Assembly (NCBI GenBank): GCA_013002265.1
Contig: JABDKK010000018.1
Span: forward strand, 1-9,056
From: Candidatus Nitrosopumilus sp.
GTDB taxonomy: Archaea > Thermoproteota > Nitrososphaeria > Nitrososphaerales > Nitrosopumilaceae
Length of the DNA: 9,056 nt
Reading direction: 5' to 3'
The notes beneath the pieces are model-generated. The model searched no databases. It saw only the letters and a program-made list of their open reading frames with translations, and was not told where the DNA came from. The position numbers and the translations under genes were made by a program. Of the stretch, positions 1 to 5,793 are shown one piece after another. Each line of letters starts with the position of its first letter. The stretch's first letter is position 1.

Positions 1-35
1 ACTGTAATTGCCAATGAGCCATATGTTGCAAAAGC
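1..35 (+). repeat. Left arm of a perfect 35-bp inverted repeat
   Basis: Bases 1-35 are the exact reverse complement of 1454-1488. Both copies lie inside coding sequence and encode TVIANEPYVAKA in the same frame. The match stops at base 36 (G here, A in the other copy). Because it touches the window edge, it may extend further upstream. Confidence 0.95.
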
Positions 36-258
36 GATTTTACCTAATCAAGCAACAACATACTCAAACCCATTTAATGTGTTTTCTGGAGAGAGAAAAA
101 CTATGAATATAATTATAAAAGAAATTCATACAGACTATGAAATTCCAAATTGGATACGCAATAACGCAGAATGGTGGGCGTCAGGAAAAATTGACGACAC
201 ATCTTTCATAAACGGAATACAGTTCTTGATTAAAGAAAGAATTATCGTAATATCATAA
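1..258 (+). CDS. C-terminal part of an exported surface protein with a thaumarchaeal WIxNNAxWW tail (partial)
   Basis: Frame 1 is open from the window edge to TAA at 256-258 and encodes the last 85 residues; the start lies upstream. The first part, TVIANEPYVAKA onward, is a beta-rich stretch that aligns without gaps to residues 383-422 of the facing gene at 1354-2634. The first 12 residues are identical; after that only about 7 of 29 match (for example S, F, SGE). The last part, from about residue 48 (IPNWIRNNAEWW, then GKIDD, then GIQFLIKERIIVIS), is a tail module I recall from many secreted thaumarchaeal proteins; its function is unknown to me. The facing paralogue lacks this tail. The gene converges on 335-1357. 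Coding status is well supported by the homology; the role is not, beyond probable location outside the membrane. Confidence 0.85.
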   Translation, partial: TVIANEPYVAKAILPNQATTYSNPFNVFSGERKTMNIIIKEIHTDYEIPNWIRNNAEWWASGKIDDTSFINGIQFLIKERIIVIS

Positions 259-334
259 AAAAACTCTGAAAATGTCTAAACAAATCTAAGAACGACCATT
301 GCCTATGGGTTACTTTGGACTTTTTACCTTGAAT
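259..334. terminator. Short convergent intergenic region with T-tracts on both strands
   Basis: This 76-nt gap lies between two converging stop codons. On the plus strand a T5 run occurs at about 320-325, after the partial gene. On the minus strand a T7 run (A7 on the plus strand at about 258-264) lies at the far side, after the 335-1357 gene. T-rich tracts are the usual archaeal intrinsic termination signal. No stable hairpin is evident, so this is an inference from composition and position. Confidence 0.4.
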
Positions 335-1357
335 TTAATATTCAAATGACGCTTTTGAAGTGTTGTTCCCATACGTGATTTGGATTTCATATGTGCCATG
401 TCCGTATTCTCGAAACTTTGAGTATACAGTAGAAACATCTTGAATTGCAAATGCTGATTTTATTGGCAATACGTATCCTTCTGGAGTTATCAATCTGGTG
501 ATTACCAGATCATGGCTGGACTGTGTAATGAATTTCTCAGGATTTTCTACGTTTACACCGTAGTGAATTTCATTTGGTAATGTTGAATTATCCAACCATA
601 TCTTAAAGTTGTTCTCTTTTTTAGCAATGTTTCCCGTAGTAAATTCATATGTGGCATGTGTTTTCGGGCCGCTTGGAGGTATTACGCCTTGTGTAATTGT
701 GTATTCTACCTCTAACAAATTACTCTGTGTTGAAAAAGTATATGGATTATTATTAAAGAAAAATGCCGAAAACCAACCATTAGAACTGACTGGTATATTT
801 CTAAGAATAATTTTTCCGTTTAACTTGATATCTACAGTAAAAGTTTTCTCAGATATATTTCCTGTTTGGTCAAAATTTACATCATAAATATTTTGACTTA
901 TTGAGGGATTTGTAAAATCAAATTTTCCATAAACAATAACCTTGTCTCGAAAATTATAATGATCCTTATCAGTCCATATTATTAGAGGTAAAAGAGATTC
1001 CGGTTTGTCTTTAAGAACCGAAAATTCTTCATATTGTATATTTTGATCAAGATGATTGGGCAGGATTCTTTTTAGTTCAGATCCTATGTATCGGCAACAA
1101 AAATCCTGAGTTCTAAGAGGAATTTGCTTTTCAGGATCTGGTGTGTTCTTACAAAATTCTTTGAGAGAAACATAATCACAAAACCAATAGTTGTCAGTTA
1201 TTGCATCTGTTCTCCAACCGACACACTCAGGGAATGTAGGCTGAGTTAAACAAAAATTATAGCTTCCGGTTTTAGCTGCATCTGCAGGATAAAAATCACT
1301 GAGAAGAATATACGTGCTAGACGACAGAATTAAAATTAGGAACAGAACTTTCTTCAT
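335..1357 (-). CDS. Exported Cys-rich protein with beta-sandwich domains, function unknown
   Basis: This 340-residue protein begins with a signal peptide: MKKVLFLILILSSS..., basic N-terminus, hydrophobic core to about residue 20, and an AxA-like site near 25-28. The mature N-terminus carries six cysteines (36, 45, 60, 69, 87, 88) and there are none afterwards, so three disulfides in an extracellular mini-domain are plausible. From about 125 on it is beta-rich. LPLIIWTDKDHYNFRDKVIV resembles the 'TDKxxYxxGDxVxVxG' strands of thaumarchaeal and macroglobulin-like sandwich domains, and the C-terminus (YGHGTYEIQITYGN) resembles the repeat ends of thaumarchaeal surface proteins. No C-terminal membrane anchor is seen. 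Its start overlaps the stop of the upstream gene by four bases (ATGA, 1354-1357), which indicates co-transcription and translational coupling. No enzyme motif is visible; a cell-surface structural or binding role is an inference. Confidence 0.8.
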   Translation of the reverse strand: MKKVLFLILILSSSTYILLSDFYPADAAKTGSYNFCLTQPTFPECVGWRTDAITDNYWFCDYVSLKEFCKNTPDPEKQIPLRTQDFCCRYIGSELKRILPNHLDQNIQYEEFSVLKDKPESLLPLIIWTDKDHYNFRDKVIVYGKFDFTNPSISQNIYDVNFDQTGNISEKTFTVDIKLNGKIILRNIPVSSNGWFSAFFFNNNPYTFSTQSNLLEVEYTITQGVIPPSGPKTHATYEFTTGNIAKKENNFKIWLDNSTLPNEIHYGVNVENPEKFITQSSHDLVITRLITPEGYVLPIKSAFAIQDVSTVYSKFREYGHGTYEIQITYGNNTSKASFEY

Positions 1358-2634
1358 TTTTCATCTCTCTTTTGAGTAATTTCAATTACTCTCTTTTCTC
1401 CACTATCAATAAAAAATGAGTCTGACCAAACTACACGACTATCTGAAAAAGTTGCTTTTGCAACATATGGCTCATTGGCAATTACAGTTGGAAGTACTTT
1501 AATCCAATCTGTAAAACCATCTTCATCAGTAGTGGCAGAATATATCCAATTGTTCACAATGACATTACCTTGCGGTTCACCAGTTTCATCAGTTACCCTA
1601 AATCGTATTTCTGCAGATTCTCGTACATCTAATTCTTCTATGATCATACTATTTTCTTTTAGATTTTTCTTATCCGTTACAGAAGCAAACCTTCCGTCAA
1701 TGTAAACTTCTGCAAAATAATCATGATTGGGAGGAAGAGGAATCAAAAAAACATCTGAATCAAGTTGAGTTGAGTTCTGAGATTTGTTTCCAATCAAGTT
1801 TTCGTAAGAGTCTTGAAAGACGAAAAATTCAAAAGAACTATTTTCAAAGCCATATTGTTTTTTTATATCTATGGTGTCAATCAACATTGCAGATGTTACT
1901 TCTTTTGGAATTGAGTAGATTGTTAAGGATGAGTAAGATGGTCGATATTGATCATCCCCTTCAAAGATAGATTCAATGTCAAAGGATTTGAGAGAGTTTA
2001 CCGTCTTTGAAAAAGAAATTGTCCTATCTTTATTAGTTGTTAAAGGGAGGATGTCTTCTCCATCAAAACTAAGAAAAATTTTTTTTTTGTCAAGTTTCAT
2101 ATTTGAATCAGATTCCTCTAAAGAAACAACAATGTTTAGCAGGGTATTGTTGTTCTGAATCACATATGAGGGAGAGGAATTCAGTAGCATTTTCGTTGAG
2201 TGACGAGATAAAATAGAAAAAGTCTTTTCTACAAGATTATTGTCAAATGAATCCTGTTGATCATTTAGAGTATCATGATAGTCAAGTATAATTTTTATGA
2301 CGTGATTTCCTGTTTCAGCATTCCAAATTGGATCAGATGAAATTTTAATTTTATTTTCAATTCCTGGTTTGACATTATCGATTTCTCCAATGAAAAGTAA
2401 TTTCTCATCAACAAAGTATGCCACAGTTATTATACTTGCTAATGACTTGGTTTCCGTTGTTCCTGCATTATAGATCTCGCCCGTGATCCTAGTTAATTCC
2501 CCTTTTTTTGGGTATGGTGGTTCAATCTGAATATTTTCTAGTACCAATTCCGCATTTTCAGGTAATGCATTCACATACATGAATGGAAATAAGATAATTA
2601 AGAACAGGTACAGTATGACAATATTTTTTATCAT
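1354..2634 (-). CDS. Exported CARDB/Ig-like repeat surface protein
   Basis: This is a 426-residue protein with an N-terminal signal sequence (about residues 1-23: MIKNIVILYLFLIILFPF then YVNA). Residues about 28-140 look like a CARDB-type adhesion domain (LVLENIQIEPPYPKKGE, then EIYNAGTTETKS, and a closing IKIILDYHDTLND). Residues about 150-240 look like an Ig-like sandwich ending in FEGDDQYRPSYSS. Residues about 343-420 look like a carboxypeptidase-regulatory-like fold (RFRVTDETGEPQGNVIVN, then TTDEDGFTDW). Residues 383-394 are encoded by the 35-bp repeat shared with the facing partial gene. Unlike that paralogue, this protein stops about 40 residues earlier and has no WIxNNAxWW tail. It overlaps the downstream Cys-rich gene by ATGA. 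The domain calls come from pattern memory, not from a profile search. A role at the cell surface is likely; its ligand is unknown. Confidence 0.82.
   Translation of the reverse strand: MIKNIVILYLFLIILFPFMYVNALPENAELVLENIQIEPPYPKKGELTRITGEIYNAGTTETKSLASIITVAYFVDEKLLFIGEIDNVKPGIENKIKISSDPIWNAETGNHVIKIILDYHDTLNDQQDSFDNNLVEKTFSILSRHSTKMLLNSSPSYVIQNNNTLLNIVVSLEESDSNMKLDKKKIFLSFDGEDILPLTTNKDRTISFSKTVNSLKSFDIESIFEGDDQYRPSYSSLTIYSIPKEVTSAMLIDTIDIKKQYGFENSSFEFFVFQDSYENLIGNKSQNSTQLDSDVFLIPLPPNHDYFAEVYIDGRFASVTDKKNLKENSMIIEELDVRESAEIRFRVTDETGEPQGNVIVNNWIYSATTDEDGFTDWIKVLPTVIANEPYVAKATFSDSRVVWSDSFFIDSGEKRVIEITQKRDEK
1374..1391. repeat. 18-bp near-palindrome inside the end of the CARDB gene
   Basis: Two 8-bp arms, gagtaatt and aattactc, are separated by 2 nt. 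The element is coding (around residues 416-421) and lies about 20 bases before the coupled start at 1357. It could form a small hairpin in the mRNA near the coupling site, but arms this short in AT-rich DNA may be chance. Confidence 0.4.
1454..1488 (-). repeat. Right arm of the perfect 35-bp inverted repeat
   Basis: The reverse complement of this stretch equals bases 1-35 exactly. It encodes residues 383-394 of the CARDB gene, in the same frame as the copy in the partial paralogue. The two arms bracket a 1418-bp segment (36-1453) containing the whole Cys-rich gene and both different protein tails. Confidence 0.95.
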
Positions 2635-2640
2635 TATTGA

Positions 2641-2789
2641 ATGTGGAACTGAGACATAACAAACTTTTCGTTTTTTACGAATTTACAAGATTGTTTTTGC
2701 ATGGCTAAAGTAGGGATTTCGCAAAAACAGATACAAGAAAATTATGGAGAATTATCTGGGATTAATCAACATGAGTCATTTCTGGTGTA
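2641..2789. other. Gene-free stretch upstream of the CARDB gene
   Basis: I see no supportable gene here. It must hold the minus-strand promoter for the CARDB gene (start at 2634), but I could not pick a convincing TATA box. The far side may contain further decayed transposase sequence, since the recognisable remnant ends in this direction. No terminal inverted repeat could be identified by eye. Confidence 0.4.
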
Positions 2790-3246
2790 TCAGCGGATTT
2801 TCAAATCTGTTGCCAGTACTTTTGTTGGCCGTATACCTTGAGAATAGACAGAAACATGAGTGCTTATGTGAGCACTTGATTTTGGATTGTTCTTCCAATA
2901 TTGAGAATTGTTTGCATCAAAAGAATGCAGTGTCGTAGGATAACTAATGTCAACTTTTACTGTAGCCTTTCTTGCAAATTCCAAGATCAAGGGGTTTGAT
3001 TAGAACCAGCCATTTGAAATGGTCAAGAATGATTTTGTTAAATTGTACATTTGAAAATGTTTTGTAGTTTGTCTTGTATTTATTGCATCTCAAATTTACT
3101 CTATTCATTAGATAGTATTTTTCAGAATTACAATTGAGACAACGAATCTTATTGTTAATATTAAATCGTCTGCATATGAATTCCAGTGATGGTAATTTGT
3201 CTGAAACTATTTTGAATATCTCAGTTAGGTTGATTGCTTTTCTCAA
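2790..3246 (-). pseudogene. Decayed IS1595/ISXO2-like transposase remnant, frameshifted and truncated
   Basis: The first 90 residues, read from 3246, match the N-terminal layout of IS1595-type transposases: a short helix (LTEIFKIVSDKLPSLEFI), a zinc ribbon (CLNC at 36-39, then LRCNKY), then VQFNKIILDHFKWLVLIKPLDLGI. The second zinc knuckle is broken: position 57 is Tyr where Cys is expected. After LGI the frame is lost near 2975-2978; the next frame continues with ARKATVKVDISYPTTLHSFD, which fits the helix that normally follows ('LGISARKAAK.LDISYPTA.R'). A missing 2 nt of a Ser codon would explain the shift exactly. That frame stops at 2790, and no DDE catalytic core can be recognised. The start lies 13 nt after the response-regulator stop on the same strand. 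The family call is from memory of the zinc-ribbon pattern; inactivity is well supported. Confidence 0.65.
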
Positions 3247-3259
3247 TAATTACACAAAA

Positions 3260-4015
3260 TTAATTGGGGGATTTGGGTAAATATTCATCAGAAGTATGTT
3301 TTGATGGTGAAGATCTAAGATTATTGATGACATTTTGCAACATAGAGTAATCCTTTGAAGACTTTTTTACAGTGATTGTTTGTGATGGTTGTTCTGATGG
3401 TTGTTCTGATGGTTGTTCTGATGGGAGAACAGTTTGTTTCTCTTGAGAGGAATGTTGTTGAGGAGATAATGCTAATTGTTGCATGCTTTCAAGTCGTTTC
3501 ACTTGCTGCTGTAGTTGATTAACTTTTTGAATTTGTTCTAATGTAGCTTCCTTGTCATCATCATTAGTATCCATATTGTCATCATCGATATTGAATTCAG
3601 CTGTGTTTTCATACGTCGTAAGAGTCATTTTCGCATACACTTCATTTAATGCATTTAGAATTACATCACGATTGACTGGTTTTTTCAAATAGGAGTATAA
3701 CCCACGTTTTTTCCATTCCTTTAATTCATCAGTATCCAAATCTATGGAAGAAAATAAAAAAATATTTGATTTTTGAAAAAGATATTTTTCTTCTAGTAAA
3801 TGTAAAATCTGTTTTGTATCATAACCAACCAATGGAACATCTATGAAAAGTACATGACATGTTTTATTTTTAAAGTAAGATAGAGCTGTTTTGAGGTTAG
3901 TTTTTAGAGTAACATCAAAGCCTTTTATTCTCAATAACCTTGCAAAAACATTACCAAAATCAGGATCATTATCTATAATCATAATTTTCATGTCAGCAAT
4001 ATTTTGCAGAATCAT
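3260..4015 (-). CDS. Response-regulator receiver protein with coiled-coil and disordered tail
   Basis: This is a 251-residue protein. Residues about 9-128 form a CheY-like receiver: IIDNDPDF (acidic pocket D15, with N16 where a second Asp is common, and D17), phospho-acceptor D59 in VLFIDVPL, the Ser pair at 89-90 in FLFSS, and K112 in LKKPV. No DNA-binding or enzymatic output domain follows. Instead there is an acidic stretch (144-156, DDDNMDTNDDD), a Gln-rich coiled coil (about 158-182), three SEQP repeats (199-210) and a Ser/Lys-rich end. It probably acts through protein contacts, receiving phosphate from an unlinked histidine kinase. Met9 (MKIMIIDNDPDF, at 3991) is an equally good or better start: it removes a short N-terminal extension unusual for receivers. 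The gene is divergent from fbp and no kinase is nearby. Confidence 0.88.
   Translation of the reverse strand: MILQNIADMKIMIIDNDPDFGNVFARLLRIKGFDVTLKTNLKTALSYFKNKTCHVLFIDVPLVGYDTKQILHLLEEKYLFQKSNIFLFSSIDLDTDELKEWKKRGLYSYLKKPVNRDVILNALNEVYAKMTLTTYENTAEFNIDDDNMDTNDDDKEATLEQIQKVNQLQQQVKRLESMQQLALSPQQHSSQEKQTVLPSEQPSEQPSEQPSQTITVKKSSKDYSMLQNVINNLRSSPSKHTSDEYLPKSPN
3384..3419 (-). repeat. Three exact tandem copies of a 12-bp unit
   Basis: The unit gatggttgttct repeats three times, with a partial fourth (gatgg, 3420-3424). On the coding strand it gives the SEQP repeats in the disordered tail of the response regulator. As the unit is a multiple of three, changes in copy number would keep the frame. 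Confidence 0.95.
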
Positions 4016-4021
4016 GTGAAA

Positions 4022-4037
4022 TTTTAGATTATTACTA
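4022..4037 (-). repeat. Left arm of a 16-bp inverted repeat in the divergent promoter
   Basis: Read on the minus strand it is tagtaataatctaaaa, identical to 4096-4111 on the plus strand. Each copy therefore points the same way relative to its own gene. It lies 7-22 nt upstream of the 4015 start, or 31-46 nt upstream of the alternative Met9 start. Confidence 0.85.
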
Positions 4038-4095
4038 GTCTAATTAATTTATTCATGTCAGATTAAAAATTGGGCTCAAACATATTGCACGCTCA

Positions 4096-4111
4096 TAGTA
4101 ATAATCTAAAA
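4096..4111 (+). repeat. Right arm of the 16-bp inverted repeat in the divergent promoter
   Basis: tagtaataatctaaaa lies 37-52 nt upstream of the fbp ATG and directly upstream of the proposed TATA box. That is where an activator or upstream element would bind. The spacer to the other arm is 58 nt. Confidence 0.85.
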
Positions 4112-4147
4112 AAATACACATAAATCAAAGGTGCAAAAACTAAAACT

Positions 4148-5281
4148 ATGAAAATTACAGTTTCAGTTATCAAGGCAGACGTCGGCGGAGTTGGCGGACA
4201 TACAAAACCAAGTGACGGACTAATAGAAGCAATTAGAAATACCGTCAAAAATTCAGCTGACTTACTTATTGATTATTACATAGGATACTGCGGAGATGAC
4301 ACCCACATTGTCATGACCCATACGCACGGGGTAGACAACCAGCAGATTCACAAGCTGGCTTGGGATGCATTCATGGCAGGAACCCAGGTGGCCAAAGAGG
4401 AGGGCCTGTATGGCGCAGGACAGGACTTGCTCAAAGATTCATTTTCAGGAAACGTCAAAGGAATGGGTCCTGGAGTTGCGGAGATGGAATTTGAGGAAAG
4501 GCCCAATGAGGCATTTACGGTCTTTGCAGCAGACAAAACAGAGCCGGGTGCTTTCAACTATCCAATTTACAGAATGTTCGTAGATGCGCTAAGCAACACG
4601 GGACTGATTGTAAACAAGAGTCTTGCAAAAGGAGTAAAGATGAACATCATGGATGTGGAAAAAGCTCAAATTGCAGAATTGCACCTATGGGAGGACAAGC
4701 CAACCATAGAAGCTGCGCTAATGTATCCTGGCAGATACGTTGTAGATTCAGTGTATACCAAAGACGGGGAGCCAATTCTTGACGCGTCAACTGACAGACT
4801 GCACAACATTGCAGGGACTTATGTTGGAAAAGACGATCCAATCTGCGTAGTCAGAACTCAAAAGAACTTTCCAGCTACTGAAGAGGTAGGAAGCGTCTTT
4901 AACAATCCGCATTTTGTTGCAGGAAACACAAGGGGCAGCCACAACATGCCACTGATGCCAGTAAAACTAAACTCAGCAGCTACAATCAACTTTTGCATTC
5001 CAATTGTGGAGGCATTGGTGTTTAGCATGCATAATGGAAAACTAACGGGTCCATTTGACGGATTCTCAACGCCTGACTGGGACTATATCAGGGAAAATGC
5101 GACAAAGAAAGCAATTGCAATCAGAAGTCAGGGATTCATACACCCGGCAACACTTGTTCCGTCAGAATTAGAGTACGCCGAAGGGTACAGAGCAAGAATG
5201 GATGTTCTTGAAGGCAAGATGAAGCCCATGGAGGAAACTTCCAGTGGCGAAAAGAAAGAGAATTACGAAGATCCAGATTAG
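4148..5281 (+). CDS. fbp: Bifunctional fructose-1,6-bisphosphate aldolase/phosphatase
   Basis: This enzyme (archaeal type V FBPase) condenses dihydroxyacetone phosphate with glyceraldehyde 3-phosphate and then dephosphorylates the product to fructose 6-phosphate, making cytosolic gluconeogenesis one-directional. At 377 residues it has the family length. Visible hallmarks are the Mg-binding N-terminus (KADVGGVGGHTKPSD, with D11 and H18), GYCGDDTHIVMTH (D51, D52), AADKTEPGAFN (D129, K130), and IAGTYVGKDDP. In the last, Y225 and K228 have the same three-residue spacing as the catalytic Tyr229 and Schiff-base Lys232 described for the Thermoproteus enzyme. The last 20 residues are a charged, poorly conserved tail. 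It fits an autotroph feeding fixed carbon (3-hydroxypropionate/4-hydroxybutyrate cycle, known for this lineage) into sugars. Third codon positions are richer in G/C than in neighbouring genes, suggesting high expression. Confidence 0.97.
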   Translation: MKITVSVIKADVGGVGGHTKPSDGLIEAIRNTVKNSADLLIDYYIGYCGDDTHIVMTHTHGVDNQQIHKLAWDAFMAGTQVAKEEGLYGAGQDLLKDSFSGNVKGMGPGVAEMEFEERPNEAFTVFAADKTEPGAFNYPIYRMFVDALSNTGLIVNKSLAKGVKMNIMDVEKAQIAELHLWEDKPTIEAALMYPGRYVVDSVYTKDGEPILDASTDRLHNIAGTYVGKDDPICVVRTQKNFPATEEVGSVFNNPHFVAGNTRGSHNMPLMPVKLNSAATINFCIPIVEALVFSMHNGKLTGPFDGFSTPDWDYIRENATKKAIAIRSQGFIHPATLVPSELEYAEGYRARMDVLEGKMKPMEETSSGEKKENYEDPD

Positions 5282-5346
5282 ACACACCACCATAGTCAAA
5301 TTGTAGGGAATAGTTAATAGTCAAAACAAAGTATTCAGTTTATACA

Positions 5347-5757
5347 ATGATTGATTTTCAAAAAATCTTTGATTGGAAAACGTATATTTTCACGGCCTTA
5401 GCAGTAATTTCGTTTTCAAATTTCATGGCAGTTTTATTCGGAGAAACAATCCCCGGAGTCATTTTAGCATTTTTCAAAATTGCAGGAGAGTATGTTATTC
5501 TTGGAGCGGTTTTTGTATTTGCACTTGCATGGTTCCTAAAGGCAAAGCCACACAACAGGCCAAAACAATATTCAGTAGTTGTCTTTGATGTGTTTGGAAA
5601 GAAATCCCACATTGATGGAATAAGGACTCAATTCAAAACACATGATGTGGCATGGAGTTTTATGAAGCAATACAAAAAAGATTACCCGCTATGCAATTTT
5701 GCCCTAGTATCTGATCTTCCAAAATCAGACAAGCCAACAATTTTCAAATACATCTGA
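5347..5757 (+). CDS. Small two-helix membrane protein with soluble C-terminal domain, unknown function
   Basis: This 136-residue protein has two hydrophobic segments (about 13-32 and 38-64) joined by a short GETIPG turn, followed by a basic stop-transfer stretch (KAKPHNRPK). The C-terminal domain, about 70-136, looks like a small soluble alpha/beta unit: the strand YSVVVFDVFG, the helix DVAWSFMKQYKKDY, and the strand FALVSDLP. By the positive-inside rule this domain should face the cytoplasm. I do not recognise a family beyond a probable lineage-specific protein. It lies 65 nt after fbp on the same strand, with a weak TATA-like stretch at 5311-5320, so it may be read from its own promoter or by readthrough. 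Confidence 0.75.
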   Translation: MIDFQKIFDWKTYIFTALAVISFSNFMAVLFGETIPGVILAFFKIAGEYVILGAVFVFALAWFLKAKPHNRPKQYSVVVFDVFGKKSHIDGIRTQFKTHDVAWSFMKQYKKDYPLCNFALVSDLPKSDKPTIFKYI

Positions 5758-5763
5758 TTCATA

Positions 5764-5772
5764 CTTTTATTC
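5764..5772 (+). promoter_or_regulatory. Probable TATA box of the DNA ligase gene
   Basis: cttttattc is centred about 26 nt upstream of the ligase ATG (5794), the spacing expected for a leaderless or near-leaderless archaeal transcript. No Shine-Dalgarno-like sequence precedes the start. This is a call by eye. Confidence 0.45.
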
Positions 5773-5793
5773 AGGATTAGATTATGATTTAGA

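Larger units (their letters stand above)
4016..4147. promoter_or_regulatory. Divergent promoter region between response regulator and fbp
   Basis: This 132-nt AT-rich spacer must hold both promoters. For fbp, acataaatc (4118-4126) lies about 26 nt before the ATG and is a fair TATA box for a near-leaderless transcript. For the response regulator, aataaatt (minus strand, about 4047-4054) would fit a start at 4015. A perfect 16-bp inverted repeat flanks the central part. The TATA calls are by eye. Confidence 0.5.

Noticed and set aside
609..887. 92-residue open frame on the plus strand
   Set aside because: It lies wholly opposite the signal-peptide-bearing gene 335-1357, has no homology I recognise, and its composition is that of an antisense shadow.
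2667..2681. Small inverted repeat ttcgt/acgaa around a T-run upstream of the CARDB gene
   Set aside because: Arms of only five bases in AT-rich DNA are expected by chance, and nothing else supports a terminator or operator there.
2744..2938. 64-residue open frame on the plus strand
   Set aside because: It is antisense to the transposase remnant, with no promoter or recognisable motif.
2950..3246. Stand-alone 98-residue zinc-ribbon protein
   Set aside because: One CxxC is broken, the C-terminus after LGI is unrelated filler, and the expected continuation is found in the neighbouring frame; a transposase pseudogene explains all three.
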